Shown here: positions 30,372 through 39,351 of the stretch, piece by piece | Position numbering within the stretch: position 1 is the stretch's first letter | Layout: each line of letters begins with the position of its first letter | Assembly (NCBI GenBank): GCA_958346935.1 | Contig: CATVTM010000005.1 | Coordinates: 1-54,602 of the forward strand | Origin: an uncultured Collinsella sp. | Lineage (GTDB): Bacteria; Actinomycetota; Coriobacteriia; Coriobacteriales; Coriobacteriaceae | Length of the DNA stretch: 54,602 nt | Reading direction: 5' to 3' | Position numbers and translations under genes: made by a program | Notes under the pieces: model-generated | The model's database searches: none | The model's input: the letters and a program-made list of their open reading frames with translations, nothing else | Told to the model about the DNA's origin: nothing

Positions 30372-32963
30372 CTACTTGTCGGCAGCGGTCTTCTTGGTAG
30401 TCGACTTCTTCGCCGTCGTCTTCTTGGCGGCAGTGGCCTTCTTGGCGGTCGTCTTCTTCGCGGCAGTCTTCTTCGCCGAGCTCGCCTTGGTTGTGGTCTT
30501 GCGGCCGCGGGCGGGCTTCTTTTCCTTGGTCGGGCAGTCCATGTTCACACAGATGCGCCACGGGCCACGTGCCGTGTTGACCACCACGATGGGAGCACCG
30601 CACTCGGGGCAGGTCTCGCCCGTCGCCTCGAGCTTGCCGCGCGCCGGTAGCGGATAGCTCACGCCGCAATCGTCGTAGTTGGTGCAGCGGATAAAGCGCT
30701 TGCCGCTCTTCTCGCTCTTGTGCGCGATCAGGTCGCCATGGCGTCCGGCCTCGGCACACACCTTGCACTCGCCCACCTTAAGGTCGGGCTCGTAGTTGGT
30801 GGGGCACGTCGGGTTCACGCAAATCTCGAAGGCCTTCTGGCGGAACGGCTGACACTTGATGCGCGGCGCGCCGCACTCGGGACACACGGCCGCCTCGCCC
30901 TCGAGCGGGCTCACCTTGACGCCGCTCGGCACCGGATAGGTCACGTCACAGTCGGGCCAACCCATGCAGCCAATGAAGCTGCCACGGGTCTTGGCGCTCG
31001 TCTTCATAACCAGGTCCTTGCCGCACTTGGGACAGCTGCCCACACGCGCGTCGGCCGTGACGGCGTCGCTGATGGCGTCGCCCAGCTCCTGCGTGTGCTT
31101 GAGCAGCTCATCGAGCACGCCGGCCAGCAGCGCGCGCGAGTGCGTCACGACATGCTCTTCGGTATCCTCGCCGCGCTCCACACGGGTCATGTCGCCGTCG
31201 AGCTCGCTGGTCATATCGGGGCTCGTGATGCGCGGGGCAAACTGCGTCAGCGCATCGATGATGGCGATGCCCAGCTGGCTCGGCTCCACGGGATCGTTTT
31301 TGAGGTAGCGCACGGCATACAGGCGCTCGATGATGCTCGCGCGCGTGGACTTGGTGCCCAGGCCGCGCTTCTCCATCTCCTGCACGAGCTTGCCCTGGCT
31401 GTAGCGCGCGGGCGGCTCGGTCTGCTTGGCCTCGAGCTTAATGTCGAACACATCGACCATATCGCCTTGCTCCAGAGGCGGCATCTGCTCGTCGCGCTTA
31501 AGGCCGTACGGGTAGGCCTCGCGGAAGCCCGGGGTCACGAGCACGTCGCCCGAGGCCACAAACGGCTCGCCGTTGACGTCGAGCTCGAGCTTGGTGTTCT
31601 CGATGGTCGCGGGGCCCATGAGCGTCGCCAGGAAGCGACGGGCGATAAGGTCGTAGAGCTTGCGCTGGCCGCCGTCGAGCGTGGACGGATCGCCCTCGCC
31701 CGTGGGATAGATCGGAGGGTGGTCGGTGGTCTCAACCTTGCCGCGCGTGGGCTTCATGGGACCGGCGAGCACCTTTTTGCACACGGGCGCCAGCGCCGGG
31801 TTGATCTTTGCCAGGTCGCTCACCACGGCGCCCAGGTCGAGCGTCGCGGGGTACACGGTGTTGTCGACACGCGGGTAGCTGATGAGACCCGCCATGTAGA
31901 GGGATTCGGCGATGCGCATGGTACGCGCAGGCGAGATGCCCTCGGCCGCGGCGGCAGCCTGCAGCGAGGTCGTCGCAAATGGCGTGGGCGGCTGCTGCTT
32001 GCGCGAGCGCTTGGTCACCGCAGCGACGGTTGCCGTCGTGGCGCCGTCGACGTGGCCGTACGCCGTCTCGGCGGCATCTTTGTCGGTAAAGCGCGCCGTC
32101 TTGTGCGCGATCTTAAAGCGATCGTCCTCGGCAGCGCCCTGCGCGGCACCCATGCCGCGAATCTGCCAATAGTCCTCGGGCACAAACGCCATGCGCTCGC
32201 GCTCGCGCTCGACCACCAGGGCAAGCGTCGGCGTCTGCACGCGGCCGGCAGAGCGCACGTTGCCAAAGCCGCCAAACTTGGCGAGCGTCAGATAGCGCGT
32301 GAGCACCGCGCCCCAAATGAGGTCGATGTGCTGGCGGCTCTCGCCGGCGTCGGCCAGGTTCTGGTCGAGCGAGACGAGGTTATCGAAGGCCTGCGTGATC
32401 TCGGCCTTGGTAAACGAAGAATACTGGGCGCGGGCAACCGGCAGGTCCGGCGCCACCTCGCGCACCTTGTTGAGGGCGTCCGAGCCGATCAGCTCGCCCT
32501 CACGGTCGAAGTCCGTGGCGATGATAACGCTGTCGGACTTTTTGGCGAGGTTTTTGAGCGAACGAATGAGCTCCTTCTCGGCCGGCAGCTTAATGACGGG
32601 CGCCCAGGTGAGGTACGGCAGGCTCTCGAGCTTCCAGCCCTTGATGGAGATACCGTCGGCAAGGAACGGCTTGCGCTTGGTGTCGTAGGGCGGACGGGCT
32701 AGACCGTCGGGCATATCGGCCGGCAGCATCTCTCCGTCCTCGGTCACCGAATACCAACCCAGCTTTTTATCGAACAGCACGCTGTCGCAAAAATCGGGCG
32801 CCAGGATGTGACCGGCCAGGCCGATGGTCACGCACTCCTCGCCCTTCCACTCAAAACGATAGATGGCGGTGTTGTACACCTTGTCCTTTTTAGGCTTACC
32901 CGTGGACAGACGCTCGGCGATCTGACGCGCGGCGTCGTTTTTCTCGGCGATGATGAGCTTCAA
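30372..32963 (-). CDS. Type IA DNA topoisomerase, archaeal-like, with zinc ribbons and Lys/Ala tail
   Basis: An 863-aa topoisomerase. TOPRIM starts MKLIIAEKNDAARQIAERLS and holds DFDREGELIG (151-160); the active Tyr363 lies in GLISYPRVDNTVYP. This organisation, including IWGAVLTRYLTLAKFGGFG, looks like archaeal-type TopA/TopB, not E. coli TopA. Residues ~640-800 contain three zinc-ribbon modules (CPKCGKDLVMK, CPECGAPRIKC, CPECGAPIVVV and others), and the end is a Lys/Ala/Thr repeat tail (AKKTTAKKATAAKKTTAKK) typical of non-specific DNA binding. It relaxes negative supercoils. Complete. Confidence 0.9.
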   Translation of the reverse strand: MKLIIAEKNDAARQIAERLSTGKPKKDKVYNTAIYRFEWKGEECVTIGLAGHILAPDFCDSVLFDKKLGWYSVTEDGEMLPADMPDGLARPPYDTKRKPFLADGISIKGWKLESLPYLTWAPVIKLPAEKELIRSLKNLAKKSDSVIIATDFDREGELIGSDALNKVREVAPDLPVARAQYSSFTKAEITQAFDNLVSLDQNLADAGESRQHIDLIWGAVLTRYLTLAKFGGFGNVRSAGRVQTPTLALVVERERERMAFVPEDYWQIRGMGAAQGAAEDDRFKIAHKTARFTDKDAAETAYGHVDGATTATVAAVTKRSRKQQPPTPFATTSLQAAAAAEGISPARTMRIAESLYMAGLISYPRVDNTVYPATLDLGAVVSDLAKINPALAPVCKKVLAGPMKPTRGKVETTDHPPIYPTGEGDPSTLDGGQRKLYDLIARRFLATLMGPATIENTKLELDVNGEPFVASGDVLVTPGFREAYPYGLKRDEQMPPLEQGDMVDVFDIKLEAKQTEPPARYSQGKLVQEMEKRGLGTKSTRASIIERLYAVRYLKNDPVEPSQLGIAIIDALTQFAPRITSPDMTSELDGDMTRVERGEDTEEHVVTHSRALLAGVLDELLKHTQELGDAISDAVTADARVGSCPKCGKDLVMKTSAKTRGSFIGCMGWPDCDVTYPVPSGVKVSPLEGEAAVCPECGAPRIKCQPFRQKAFEICVNPTCPTNYEPDLKVGECKVCAEAGRHGDLIAHKSEKSGKRFIRCTNYDDCGVSYPLPARGKLEATGETCPECGAPIVVVNTARGPWRICVNMDCPTKEKKPARGRKTTTKASSAKKTAAKKTTAKKATAAKKTTAKKSTTKKTAADK

Positions 32964-33016
32964 AAGAGGCTCCTATCTCGTATCTCTGCGGCTACGCCCG
33001 CCTTTTGGCGGCCGAC

Positions 33017-33700
33017 TTACGCCCTTGCTTGCTCGATCTGCCCGATGAGCCAATCGCACCAGGCATCCATGCCCTCGCCCTTGCGCGCGCTCACGGCAAA
33101 CCGCGGCGCCTGCGGATTGAGGTCATCGAGTGTCTTAGTATACCTATCCATGTCAAAATCGAAAGCCGGGGCCACGTCGACCTTGTTGAGCAGCTGCGCG
33201 CCAGCGTGCTGGAAGATGCCCGGGTACTTGATGGGCTTGTCGTCGCCCTCGGGCACCGACAGGATCATGATGGACAGGTTTTCGCCCAGGTCAAAGTCGA
33301 CCGGGCACACCAGATTGCCAACGTTTTCGATAAAGATGACATCGATGTTTTGCAGACCGACGGCCTGGTCGAACGCGTCGACGGCCTCCATGATCATGTT
33401 GCCCTCGAGGTGGCACAGGCCGCCCGTGTTGATCTGGATGGCGGGCATGCCGGCTTCCTTCATGGTGATGGCGTCGACGTCCGACGCGATATCGCCCTCG
33501 ATGACGGCGCAGCGCAGGCCGGCCTTGTCACGCAGGCGCTCGTTGGTGCCCAGAATCGTGGTGGTCTTGCCCGAGCCGGGGCTCGACAGCACGTTGATCA
33601 CATAGGTGTTTGTCTCTGCAAATCGCTGACGCAGCTGATCTGCCAGGCGCTCGTTGCGCGACAGGATCGGCGACGCGATATCAATCGTTTTCTCGGCCAT
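33017..33700 (-). CDS. hypB: Hydrogenase nickel incorporation GTPase
   Basis: A 227-aa SIMIBI GTPase. P-loop LSSPGSGKTTTIL, VIEGDIASDVDA, metal site GGLCHLEGN (Cys and His), IFIENVGNLVCP and a NKVD guanine motif (LLNKVDV). It lacks the N-terminal CxxCGC high-affinity Ni motif and the long His stretch of other HypBs. With HypA it inserts Ni into [NiFe] hydrogenase. It is 55 bp downstream of hypA. No hydrogenase structural genes are in the window. Confidence 0.93.
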   Translation of the reverse strand: MAEKTIDIASPILSRNERLADQLRQRFAETNTYVINVLSSPGSGKTTTILGTNERLRDKAGLRCAVIEGDIASDVDAITMKEAGMPAIQINTGGLCHLEGNMIMEAVDAFDQAVGLQNIDVIFIENVGNLVCPVDFDLGENLSIMILSVPEGDDKPIKYPGIFQHAGAQLLNKVDVAPAFDFDMDRYTKTLDDLNPQAPRFAVSARKGEGMDAWCDWLIGQIEQARA

Positions 33701-33755
33701 ATTCGGCGCTCCTTACTTTTGCCCCTTTATACCCCATCGCCAGATGGCTGGGCAG

Positions 33756-34112
33756 TTAATCGTCGGGGGTTTCGACCTCGATGCTGGCGATGTCGAGCTC
33801 GCGGCCGTGCAACAGGCGCACGTTGGCGCCGCCGCAGTGAGGGCAGCGACAGTGGAAACGATCGTGATCGAAAACCTCGCCGCAGTCCAGGCACTCGCTT
33901 TGTGGATGGACTTCCTCCACGGCAAGCTCGCAACCCTTCGTGAGCGGGTCCTCGTCGCGGAACGTCTCCCATGCAAAGTCGAGCGCCTCGCGCACGACCT
34001 CGGTCATATCCCCGATACGCAGCGTTACCAAAACGGCGCGCGAGGCCCCCGCCCCACGCGCCGCGCGAATCACTGTATCGAGTATGCCGTTGACAATGCC
34101 AACCTCGTGCAT
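33756..34112 (-). CDS. hypA: Hydrogenase/urease nickel incorporation protein
   Basis: A 118-aa protein. The Ni site is MHEVGI (His2), and the zinc site uses two pairs, CLDC and CPHC (SECLDCGEVFDHDRFHCRCP). It delivers Ni with HypB. It follows tatC by 6 bp and precedes hypB, in the order tatA-tatC-hypA-hypB on the minus strand, consistent with one operon. Confidence 0.93.
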   Translation of the reverse strand: MHEVGIVNGILDTVIRAARGAGASRAVLVTLRIGDMTEVVREALDFAWETFRDEDPLTKGCELAVEEVHPQSECLDCGEVFDHDRFHCRCPHCGGANVRLLHGRELDIASIEVETPDD

Positions 34113-34118
34113 ACCGAT

Positions 34119-34910
34119 TTACTCCTCGTCGTCCTCATCGTCCGAGAACAGGTCCAGACGGCTCACAAACAAGCCCTCCTTGCCCTCGCGCGCGGTAATG
34201 ACCACGCGGGCGATGGCGAGCGAGATCTCGTAGAGCGAGAGCAGGGCACCATACATGAGGCCCAGGGTGACGGGCGAGCCGTCGGGCGTAATCACAGCCG
34301 ATCCCACAAGCAGGCCAACGTATACGTAACGCCAGGCGCTGCGGAAGGCCGCGTAGGACACGATATGGAAGACGGACAGGTAGAAGATGATGAGCGGCAG
34401 CTCAAACGCCACACCAAAGCCGATCATAAAGAGCAGCTCCATGTTGACGTAGTTCTCCAGATCGGGCCACGCCGTAGCAACGGCCGAGGTCTCGCCGATA
34501 AGCCACTCAAAGCCCGCGGGGATGATGATGAAGTAGCAGAAAATGGCACCCAGGAAGAACAGCACCGTCGAGGCGAGCACCGTGGGCACGACCCACTTGC
34601 GCTCGTTGGGGCGAAGCGCCGGCAGGAAAAACGCCAGAATCTGCCAGATGATCATGGGCGTGCACATGACCATGGCCATCTTGATGGCCAGCGAGAAGCG
34701 CAGGCCAAAGCCGCCGAGCGTGGTGGTGATGTAGAACTTACCGTCCGGCACAAAGGAGCGGATGGGATCTTTCAGGATGTCGAGCACCACAGGCGTGGCG
34801 AAATACAGCACGATGGCGGCGGCAAACACCGAGACGACCACGATGGTCAGGCGGCGACGGAGCTCCCCCAGGTGATCGAAGAGCGGCATACGCGCAGGTC
34901 CGATAGGCAT
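34119..34910 (-). CDS. tatC: Sec-independent protein translocase TatC
   Basis: A 263-aa protein with six membrane helices. MPLFDHLGELRRRLTIVVVS is the N-terminal signature region, and WQILAFFLPALRPNERKWV and FMIGFGVAFELPLIIFYL are conserved. The acidic C-terminus (LFSDDEDDEE) is cytoplasmic. It exports folded proteins bearing twin-arginine signals. It overlaps the tatA stop by 1 bp (TAATG). Confidence 0.94.
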   Translation of the reverse strand: MPIGPARMPLFDHLGELRRRLTIVVVSVFAAAIVLYFATPVVLDILKDPIRSFVPDGKFYITTTLGGFGLRFSLAIKMAMVMCTPMIIWQILAFFLPALRPNERKWVVPTVLASTVLFFLGAIFCYFIIIPAGFEWLIGETSAVATAWPDLENYVNMELLFMIGFGVAFELPLIIFYLSVFHIVSYAAFRSAWRYVYVGLLVGSAVITPDGSPVTLGLMYGALLSLYEISLAIARVVITAREGKEGLFVSRLDLFSDDEDDEE

Positions 34911-35494
34911 TACTCATCGCCTCCCTTCGGGGCATCGGCGGCAGCGGCGTCGTCCTCGGCCTCGAGCTCGCGAGCGAGCTGGTCGACGACGGCCTTGCGC
35001 TTGCGGGGACGACGGGCGTAGAGGTCAGCCGTCGTGGGCTCTGCCGGCTCGGGCTCGGGCTCCGGCTCTGCAGCGGAAGCGGACTCGGCGGCGGCATCGG
35101 CGGACCCGGCGGCGGCGCCCTCGGTCGCAGGCTCCTCAGCAGCACCCTCGCCCTCGGCGGCAGCCTCGCTCGCGGCCTTCTCGGCAGCAAGACGGGCGCG
35201 ACGCTCGGCAAAGGTCTCCTTCTTTGCGGGCGCAGCCGTCTCGACGGCATCCTCGTCCGCATCGGAATCATCATCGACGGCAGCCTTCTTGGGCTTAACC
35301 GGGGCCGAAGCAGCCTCGCTCACCGGATCGATAATCTCGGACTGAACAACGGCCGTCATCTTTTCCTGCGTCTCGCGGAACTGACGGATGGCACGGCCGA
35401 TCGTGCGGCCCATCTGTGGGAGCTTATCCGGGCCAAACAGCAAAAAGCCGAAGACCACGATGATCGCGAGCTCACCCTCTCCAATACCAAACAC
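34910..35494 (-). CDS. tatA: TatA/TatB-type translocase subunit with long acidic tail
   Basis: A 194-aa protein. GTG 35494 is chosen because GGAGG lies 5-6 nt upstream and the residues before it are not Tat-like. The helix VFGIGEGELAIIVVFGFLLF precedes the amphipathic GPDKLPQMGRTIGRAIRQFR, the hallmark of TatA/B. The remaining ~130 residues are Ala/Glu/Lys-rich and unstructured, and longer than usual. It pairs with TatC, suggesting a minimal TatA/B-TatC system. Confidence 0.9.
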   Translation of the reverse strand: MFGIGEGELAIIVVFGFLLFGPDKLPQMGRTIGRAIRQFRETQEKMTAVVQSEIIDPVSEAASAPVKPKKAAVDDDSDADEDAVETAAPAKKETFAERRARLAAEKAASEAAAEGEGAAEEPATEGAAAGSADAAAESASAAEPEPEPEPAEPTTADLYARRPRKRKAVVDQLARELEAEDDAAAADAPKGGDE

Positions 35495-35577
35495 ACATAC
35501 CTCCAAGGCTCGATGTGAGTCGAGCCCGCACCGCGCCATTCGGCCGGAACTCGTCTATTCATTCGGTCAAGTATAGC

Positions 35578-35606
35578 GCCCGGACGCCAAAACGTCCGAG
35601 CGCATC
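35578..35606 (-). terminator. Hairpin downstream of the STAS gene
   Basis: GCGC-C-CGGACG pairs with CGTCCG-A-GCGC around CCAAAA, ~40 nt past the STAS stop. No T tract is clear. Possible terminator. Confidence 0.4.
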
Positions 35607-35647
35607 ACAAACATATGCCAAACGGCACGCCCTTTTGGGGGCAAAGA

Positions 35648-35962
35648 TTATGCAGCGGTGATCGAAATCTCCTGGTCGACACCCAACAGCTGAACCACGC
35701 GCATCACCGGGGGCTGCACGTTGACGCAGCCAAAACGCTTGCCGTGGTCGACCGCGTGGTGCGCGGCGCCCACGAGCACGCCAATGCCCGTCGAATCGAT
35801 GTAGCTCACCTGGGCAAAATCGAGCTCAACGGCCTCGGTGGGCTGCTCGAGCGCCAGGTCGATGGCATTGCGCAGGCTATCGGCGTTAGAGATATCGATC
35901 TCGCCGGTTACCTTAATGGTGTAGAGCTCTGGCGTGGGGTTGGTTGAAATACCCAAATCCAT
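35648..35962 (-). CDS. STAS-domain anti-sigma factor antagonist-like protein
   Basis: A 104-aa single STAS domain. KVTGEIDISNADSLRNAIDL and VSYIDSTGIGVLVGAA hold the phosphorylatable Ser in DSTGIG. It resembles SpoIIAA/RsbV, which are phosphorylated by a partner kinase and release a sigma factor. No kinase or sigma gene is adjacent, so the partner is elsewhere. Confidence 0.9.
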   Translation of the reverse strand: MDLGISTNPTPELYTIKVTGEIDISNADSLRNAIDLALEQPTEAVELDFAQVSYIDSTGIGVLVGAAHHAVDHGKRFGCVNVQPPVMRVVQLLGVDQEISITAA

Positions 35963-36028
35963 GTATACGCTCCTTTACGTATCGAAAGTGCGGATAGTAC
36001 TAGGTGCGGACTTGCGGGGCCCTACGCG

Positions 36029-37333
36029 TTAGGCGCGCTCGGCACGCGCAAGCTCGGCAGCGACAAGCTTAACGGCCAGCACCAGCACATCAAGCGCGGC
36101 CTCCAGGTCCTCGACCGTGGGATAGCTCGGCGCGATGCGGATGTTGGTGTCGCGCGGGTCCTTGCCATAGGGCCAGGTAGCACCGGCCGGTGTGAGCTTG
36201 ACGCCCAAGTCGGCGCAAAGCGCGGCGACCTTCTGGGCCGAGCCCTCGGGACCATCGAAGCTCACAAAGTAGCCGCCGCGGGGGTGCGTCCAGGTGGCGC
36301 AGCCCGTGTCGCCCAAGCCCTCGGTGAGCTTGCGCTCGACGGCCTCAAAGCGCGGGCGCAGGAACTCGGCATGCTTTTTCATGTGCTCCTTAACCGCCTC
36401 GATGGTGGGAAGGAAGCGCACGTGACGCAGCTGGTTGAGCTTGTCGGCGCTGATGAGGCCGGCCTTCAGGCGCTTGGAGAACTCGGCGATAACCGCGGGG
36501 CTCGCACCAATAAAGCCGATGCCGGCGCCCGGGAAGGTGATTTTGGACGTCGAGGCAAAGGCCACCACACGGTCCTCGGTGCCCGCCGTGCGAGCGAGGT
36601 CAAAGATGTTTGCGAGCTCGTCGGTCTCGTCGTACAGGTCGTGCACGCAGTAGGCGTTGTCCCAGAAGATGCGAAAATCGGGCGCGGCCGTGGGCATCTC
36701 GACTAGGCGGCGCACGGTGTCCTCGCTAAAGGTGATGCCCGTGGGGTTGGAATACTTGGGCACGCACCAGATGCCCTTGATGGAGTCGTCGGCAGCAACC
36801 AGGCGCTCGACCTCGTCCATGTCGGGGCCGTTGTCGGTCATCGCAACGGGGACATTCTCGATACCCAGATCGGCAGTGATGCCAAAGTGGCGATCGTAGC
36901 CGGGAACGGGGCACAGGAACTTGACCTTCTTGCCGTCGTGCGCGGCCTCGTAGGCATCCCAGGGCTCGCTGCCGCACGAGCCACAGCGCCAGAACATGCC
37001 GGCGATGTCATGCTCAATCAAAAGGCTCGACGAACCCAGCACAAGCGTCTGCTCGGCGGGGCAACCCAAAAACTCCCCCGCCAGCTTGCGTGCCGAGGGA
37101 ATGCCCTCAAAGCAGCCGTAGTTGGAGCAGTCAACGTTGCCGTCGTGCAGATCGGCATCGGCATTGAGGATATCGAGCATGGGTCGAGAGATGTCCACCT
37201 GGGAGGGCGACGGCTTGCCGCGGGCCATGTCGAGCGCCAGGCCCTTGGCCTTGACCTCGGCGACCTCGGCTTTGAGCGCCTCGATGGCGGCATCGAGTTC
37301 GGTGGTTTCCATCTTCTGGTAGATCGTCTGCAT
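36029..37333 (-). CDS. Aspartate aminotransferase-like PLP enzyme
   Basis: A 434-aa class I/II aminotransferase of the Asp_aminotransf (AspT-like) group. MARGKPSPSQVDISRPMLDI, PKYSNPTGITFSED, RIFWDNAYCVHDLY (PLP phosphate/ring contacts) and STSKITFPGAGIGF with Lys264 as the PLP lysine are visible. It probably moves amino groups between aspartate and 2-oxoglutarate. It is a single gene with divergent neighbours. Substrate assignment rests on family likeness only. Confidence 0.86.
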   Translation of the reverse strand: MQTIYQKMETTELDAAIEALKAEVAEVKAKGLALDMARGKPSPSQVDISRPMLDILNADADLHDGNVDCSNYGCFEGIPSARKLAGEFLGCPAEQTLVLGSSSLLIEHDIAGMFWRCGSCGSEPWDAYEAAHDGKKVKFLCPVPGYDRHFGITADLGIENVPVAMTDNGPDMDEVERLVAADDSIKGIWCVPKYSNPTGITFSEDTVRRLVEMPTAAPDFRIFWDNAYCVHDLYDETDELANIFDLARTAGTEDRVVAFASTSKITFPGAGIGFIGASPAVIAEFSKRLKAGLISADKLNQLRHVRFLPTIEAVKEHMKKHAEFLRPRFEAVERKLTEGLGDTGCATWTHPRGGYFVSFDGPEGSAQKVAALCADLGVKLTPAGATWPYGKDPRDTNIRIAPSYPTVEDLEAALDVLVLAVKLVAAELARAERA

Positions 37334-37483
37334 GGGGTGCGACCTTTCGCGAAGCGGTATGTTGCAGTTCGTCTAAGTATAGACCGCCATCGTCGCAACG
37401 TTATGAAGCCGTGATAGATTAAGTTCATCGCAATCAATTACGAATCGCCGCGCATGCCGGCGTGGGGCGCCCAAGGAGGCACT

Positions 37484-37738
37484 ATGGAGTACAGATCGTT
37501 TCAGGCCGAGGAATTCGGCGACTTGCAGCGCCTGGTCGACGGACTGTTTTACGACCGCCACGCCATCGACCGCCTGGATCTGATCGTACAGGCCGAAATC
37601 TTGGACCTGGCGCCCGACCTCATGGAGATCGTGAATCTTTTGCCGCCCGGCTACTACGACCGCCAGTCACTTTGCGACCAGCTCAACTCCGCCTTGGCCG
37701 CCCACGGCTGGGGCGCCGTCTACGGAACGGTGGAATAA
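37484..37738 (+). CDS. Small conserved-looking protein of unknown function
   Basis: An 84-aa protein. AAGGAGG lies just before ATG 37484, and the frame has clear coding bias (EYRSFQAEEFGDLQRLVDGL). It is mainly helical, with LAPDLMEIVNLLPPGYYDRQ, and has no membrane segment. A perfect terminator follows at 37924-37961. I do not know the family. Confidence 0.72.
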   Translation: MEYRSFQAEEFGDLQRLVDGLFYDRHAIDRLDLIVQAEILDLAPDLMEIVNLLPPGYYDRQSLCDQLNSALAAHGWGAVYGTVE

Positions 37739-37758
37739 ACCTAGTCATTTAAAACCAC

Positions 37759-37910
37759 TCATTGGGGACAGACTTAAATGAGTAGTCACTAGGCGCGCTC
37801 TTTGCAGGGGAAAGGACTGTCCCAAACTGCCGGCATATAAGGAACGTCCCCAAGTGCCGACTCCGCAAGACTGTCCCCGGTGACTAGTCGTTTAAGAACG
37901 TCCCCAATGA
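37759..37910. repeat. Imperfect 31-bp inverted repeat, intergenic
   Basis: Arms 37759-37789 (TCATTGGGGAC...AGTCAC) and 37880-37910 (GTGACTAG...GTCCCCAATGA) are imperfect reverse complements around a ~90-nt interior rich in GGACGTTCC and TGTCCC words. It differs in sequence from the 29090/30229 pair but has the same style. No coding capacity. Confidence 0.6.
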
Positions 37911-37923
37911 CTACCCAATGACT

Positions 37924-37961
37924 AAAACGCTGCCTGTGATGGTATTCACAGGCAGCGTTTT
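37924..37961 (+). terminator. Strong bidirectional terminator
   Basis: AAAACGCTGCCTGTGA (37924-37939) and TCACAGGCAGCGTTTT (37946-37961) are perfect 16-bp arms with a 6-nt loop, between the convergent 84-aa gene and nhaA. Confidence 0.9.
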
Positions 37962-37978
37962 CAAACTTGTATGCGCCC

Positions 37979-39337
37979 CTACTCGTCCTTGGGCGCGGGA
38001 TGCTTGCAGACCACGCTCATGTAGATCATGCCGAGCACGGCTGCGGTGACCGAACCGGCGAGAATAGCGGCCTTGGCTGCAAGAACCTCAAACTGGGCCG
38101 TCGGGAAGGCAAGGCCGCTGATGAGAATCGACATGGTAAAGCCGATACCGCCCAGAATGCCCACGCCGGCAATCATGTGCCAGTTGACATTGTGCGGCAG
38201 CTCGCAGGCCTTAAGCTTAACCAGGGCAAACGTCATACCAAAGATGCCGATCGGCTTGCCCAGCAGCATGCCAAAGTACACGCCGAGCGTCACCGGATCG
38301 GTGAGCAGCGTGCTCATGTCCACGCCCACTAAGCGAACCTGAGCGTTTACGAACGCAAAGATCGGCAGGATCACAAAGTTGACCGGCGTGGAGATCAGAC
38401 GCTCCATGCGGATAAGCGGCGGGGTCACGCGGTGCATGACGCGCTCGACCTTGGTAGTCGAGACGGTAAAGTCATGCTGGCCCAGGATGTGCGCCTCGTC
38501 GTCGTAGCGGTCATCGAGCAGCGGCAGGCACTCGCCCAGCCAATCGGTGAGACTATCGAGCTTGACGCCGCACTTGGCCGGAATGGTGAAGGCCAGGATG
38601 ACGCCAGCAAGCGTGGCATGTACGCCGCTCTTGAACATGCAGAACCACAACAGCAGCCCCAGTACCGAATACGGGGCAAGGCGGTAATGCTGCGTCTTGT
38701 TGAGCCACACGAGCGCGCAGGTCACAAGCGCGGCGGCGCCCAACCAAAACGGATTGGGGCTCTGACCGTAGAAGATGGCGATGGCGGCGATGGAGATCAG
38801 GTCGTCGGCAATAGCGAGCGTCGAGAAGAACACGCGCACGCCGTTGGGAACGCGGTTGCCCAAAAGCGACAGCACGCCCAGCGCAAAGGCAATATCGGTT
38901 GCCATGGGGATGGCCCAACCGTTGCGGGCGCCGGCATGGTTAAAGATCAGGTAGATGCAGGCGGGAACGACAACGCCGCCCACGGCCGCCAGCATGGGAA
39001 GCATGGCCTGACGCGGATTCTTGAGCTCACCGACCGTCATCTCGTACTTAAGCTCGATGCCCACCAACAAAAAGAAAATCGCCATGAGGAAGTCGTTGAC
39101 GAAAAGCTCAACGGTGAGACCGGCCGTAAGGTTGCCCAGACCCACATACAGCGGGGTCTCCAAAAAGTGATGGATGGCCTCGTAGGCATCGGTATTGGCG
39201 CAAATGACGGCGGCGATGGCGGCGAAGACCATGACGGCGGCGGAAATCGTACCGTTCTCGGCGATGCGCTCCCAGATGTCGTGACGTTCAAAGCGCTTGC
39301 GCTCACGAACGTTGAACAGCTGCTCAGTTGCTGCCAT
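37979..39337 (-). CDS. nhaA: Na+/H+ antiporter
   Basis: A 452-aa NhaA. LFVNDFLMAIFFLLVGIELK, PMATDIAFALGVLSLLGNRV and the paired aspartates in TLAIADDLISIAAIAIFYG (equivalent to the ion-binding Asp pair of E. coli NhaA) are present, with about twelve hydrophobic segments. Extra length over ~390 aa is mostly a central loop (~280-320, DRYDDEAHILGQHDFTVS). It exchanges H+ for Na+ for pH and salt homeostasis. AAAGGAG precedes the start. Confidence 0.94.
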   Translation of the reverse strand: MAATEQLFNVRERKRFERHDIWERIAENGTISAAVMVFAAIAAVICANTDAYEAIHHFLETPLYVGLGNLTAGLTVELFVNDFLMAIFFLLVGIELKYEMTVGELKNPRQAMLPMLAAVGGVVVPACIYLIFNHAGARNGWAIPMATDIAFALGVLSLLGNRVPNGVRVFFSTLAIADDLISIAAIAIFYGQSPNPFWLGAAALVTCALVWLNKTQHYRLAPYSVLGLLLWFCMFKSGVHATLAGVILAFTIPAKCGVKLDSLTDWLGECLPLLDDRYDDEAHILGQHDFTVSTTKVERVMHRVTPPLIRMERLISTPVNFVILPIFAFVNAQVRLVGVDMSTLLTDPVTLGVYFGMLLGKPIGIFGMTFALVKLKACELPHNVNWHMIAGVGILGGIGFTMSILISGLAFPTAQFEVLAAKAAILAGSVTAAVLGMIYMSVVCKHPAPKDE

Positions 39338-39351
39338 GGGCGGCTCCTTTC

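Noticed and set aside
37741..37926. CRISPR-like repeats (GTCCCC words)
   Set aside because: Words are irregularly spaced and degenerate and form an inverted, not direct, repeat pattern; no cas genes.
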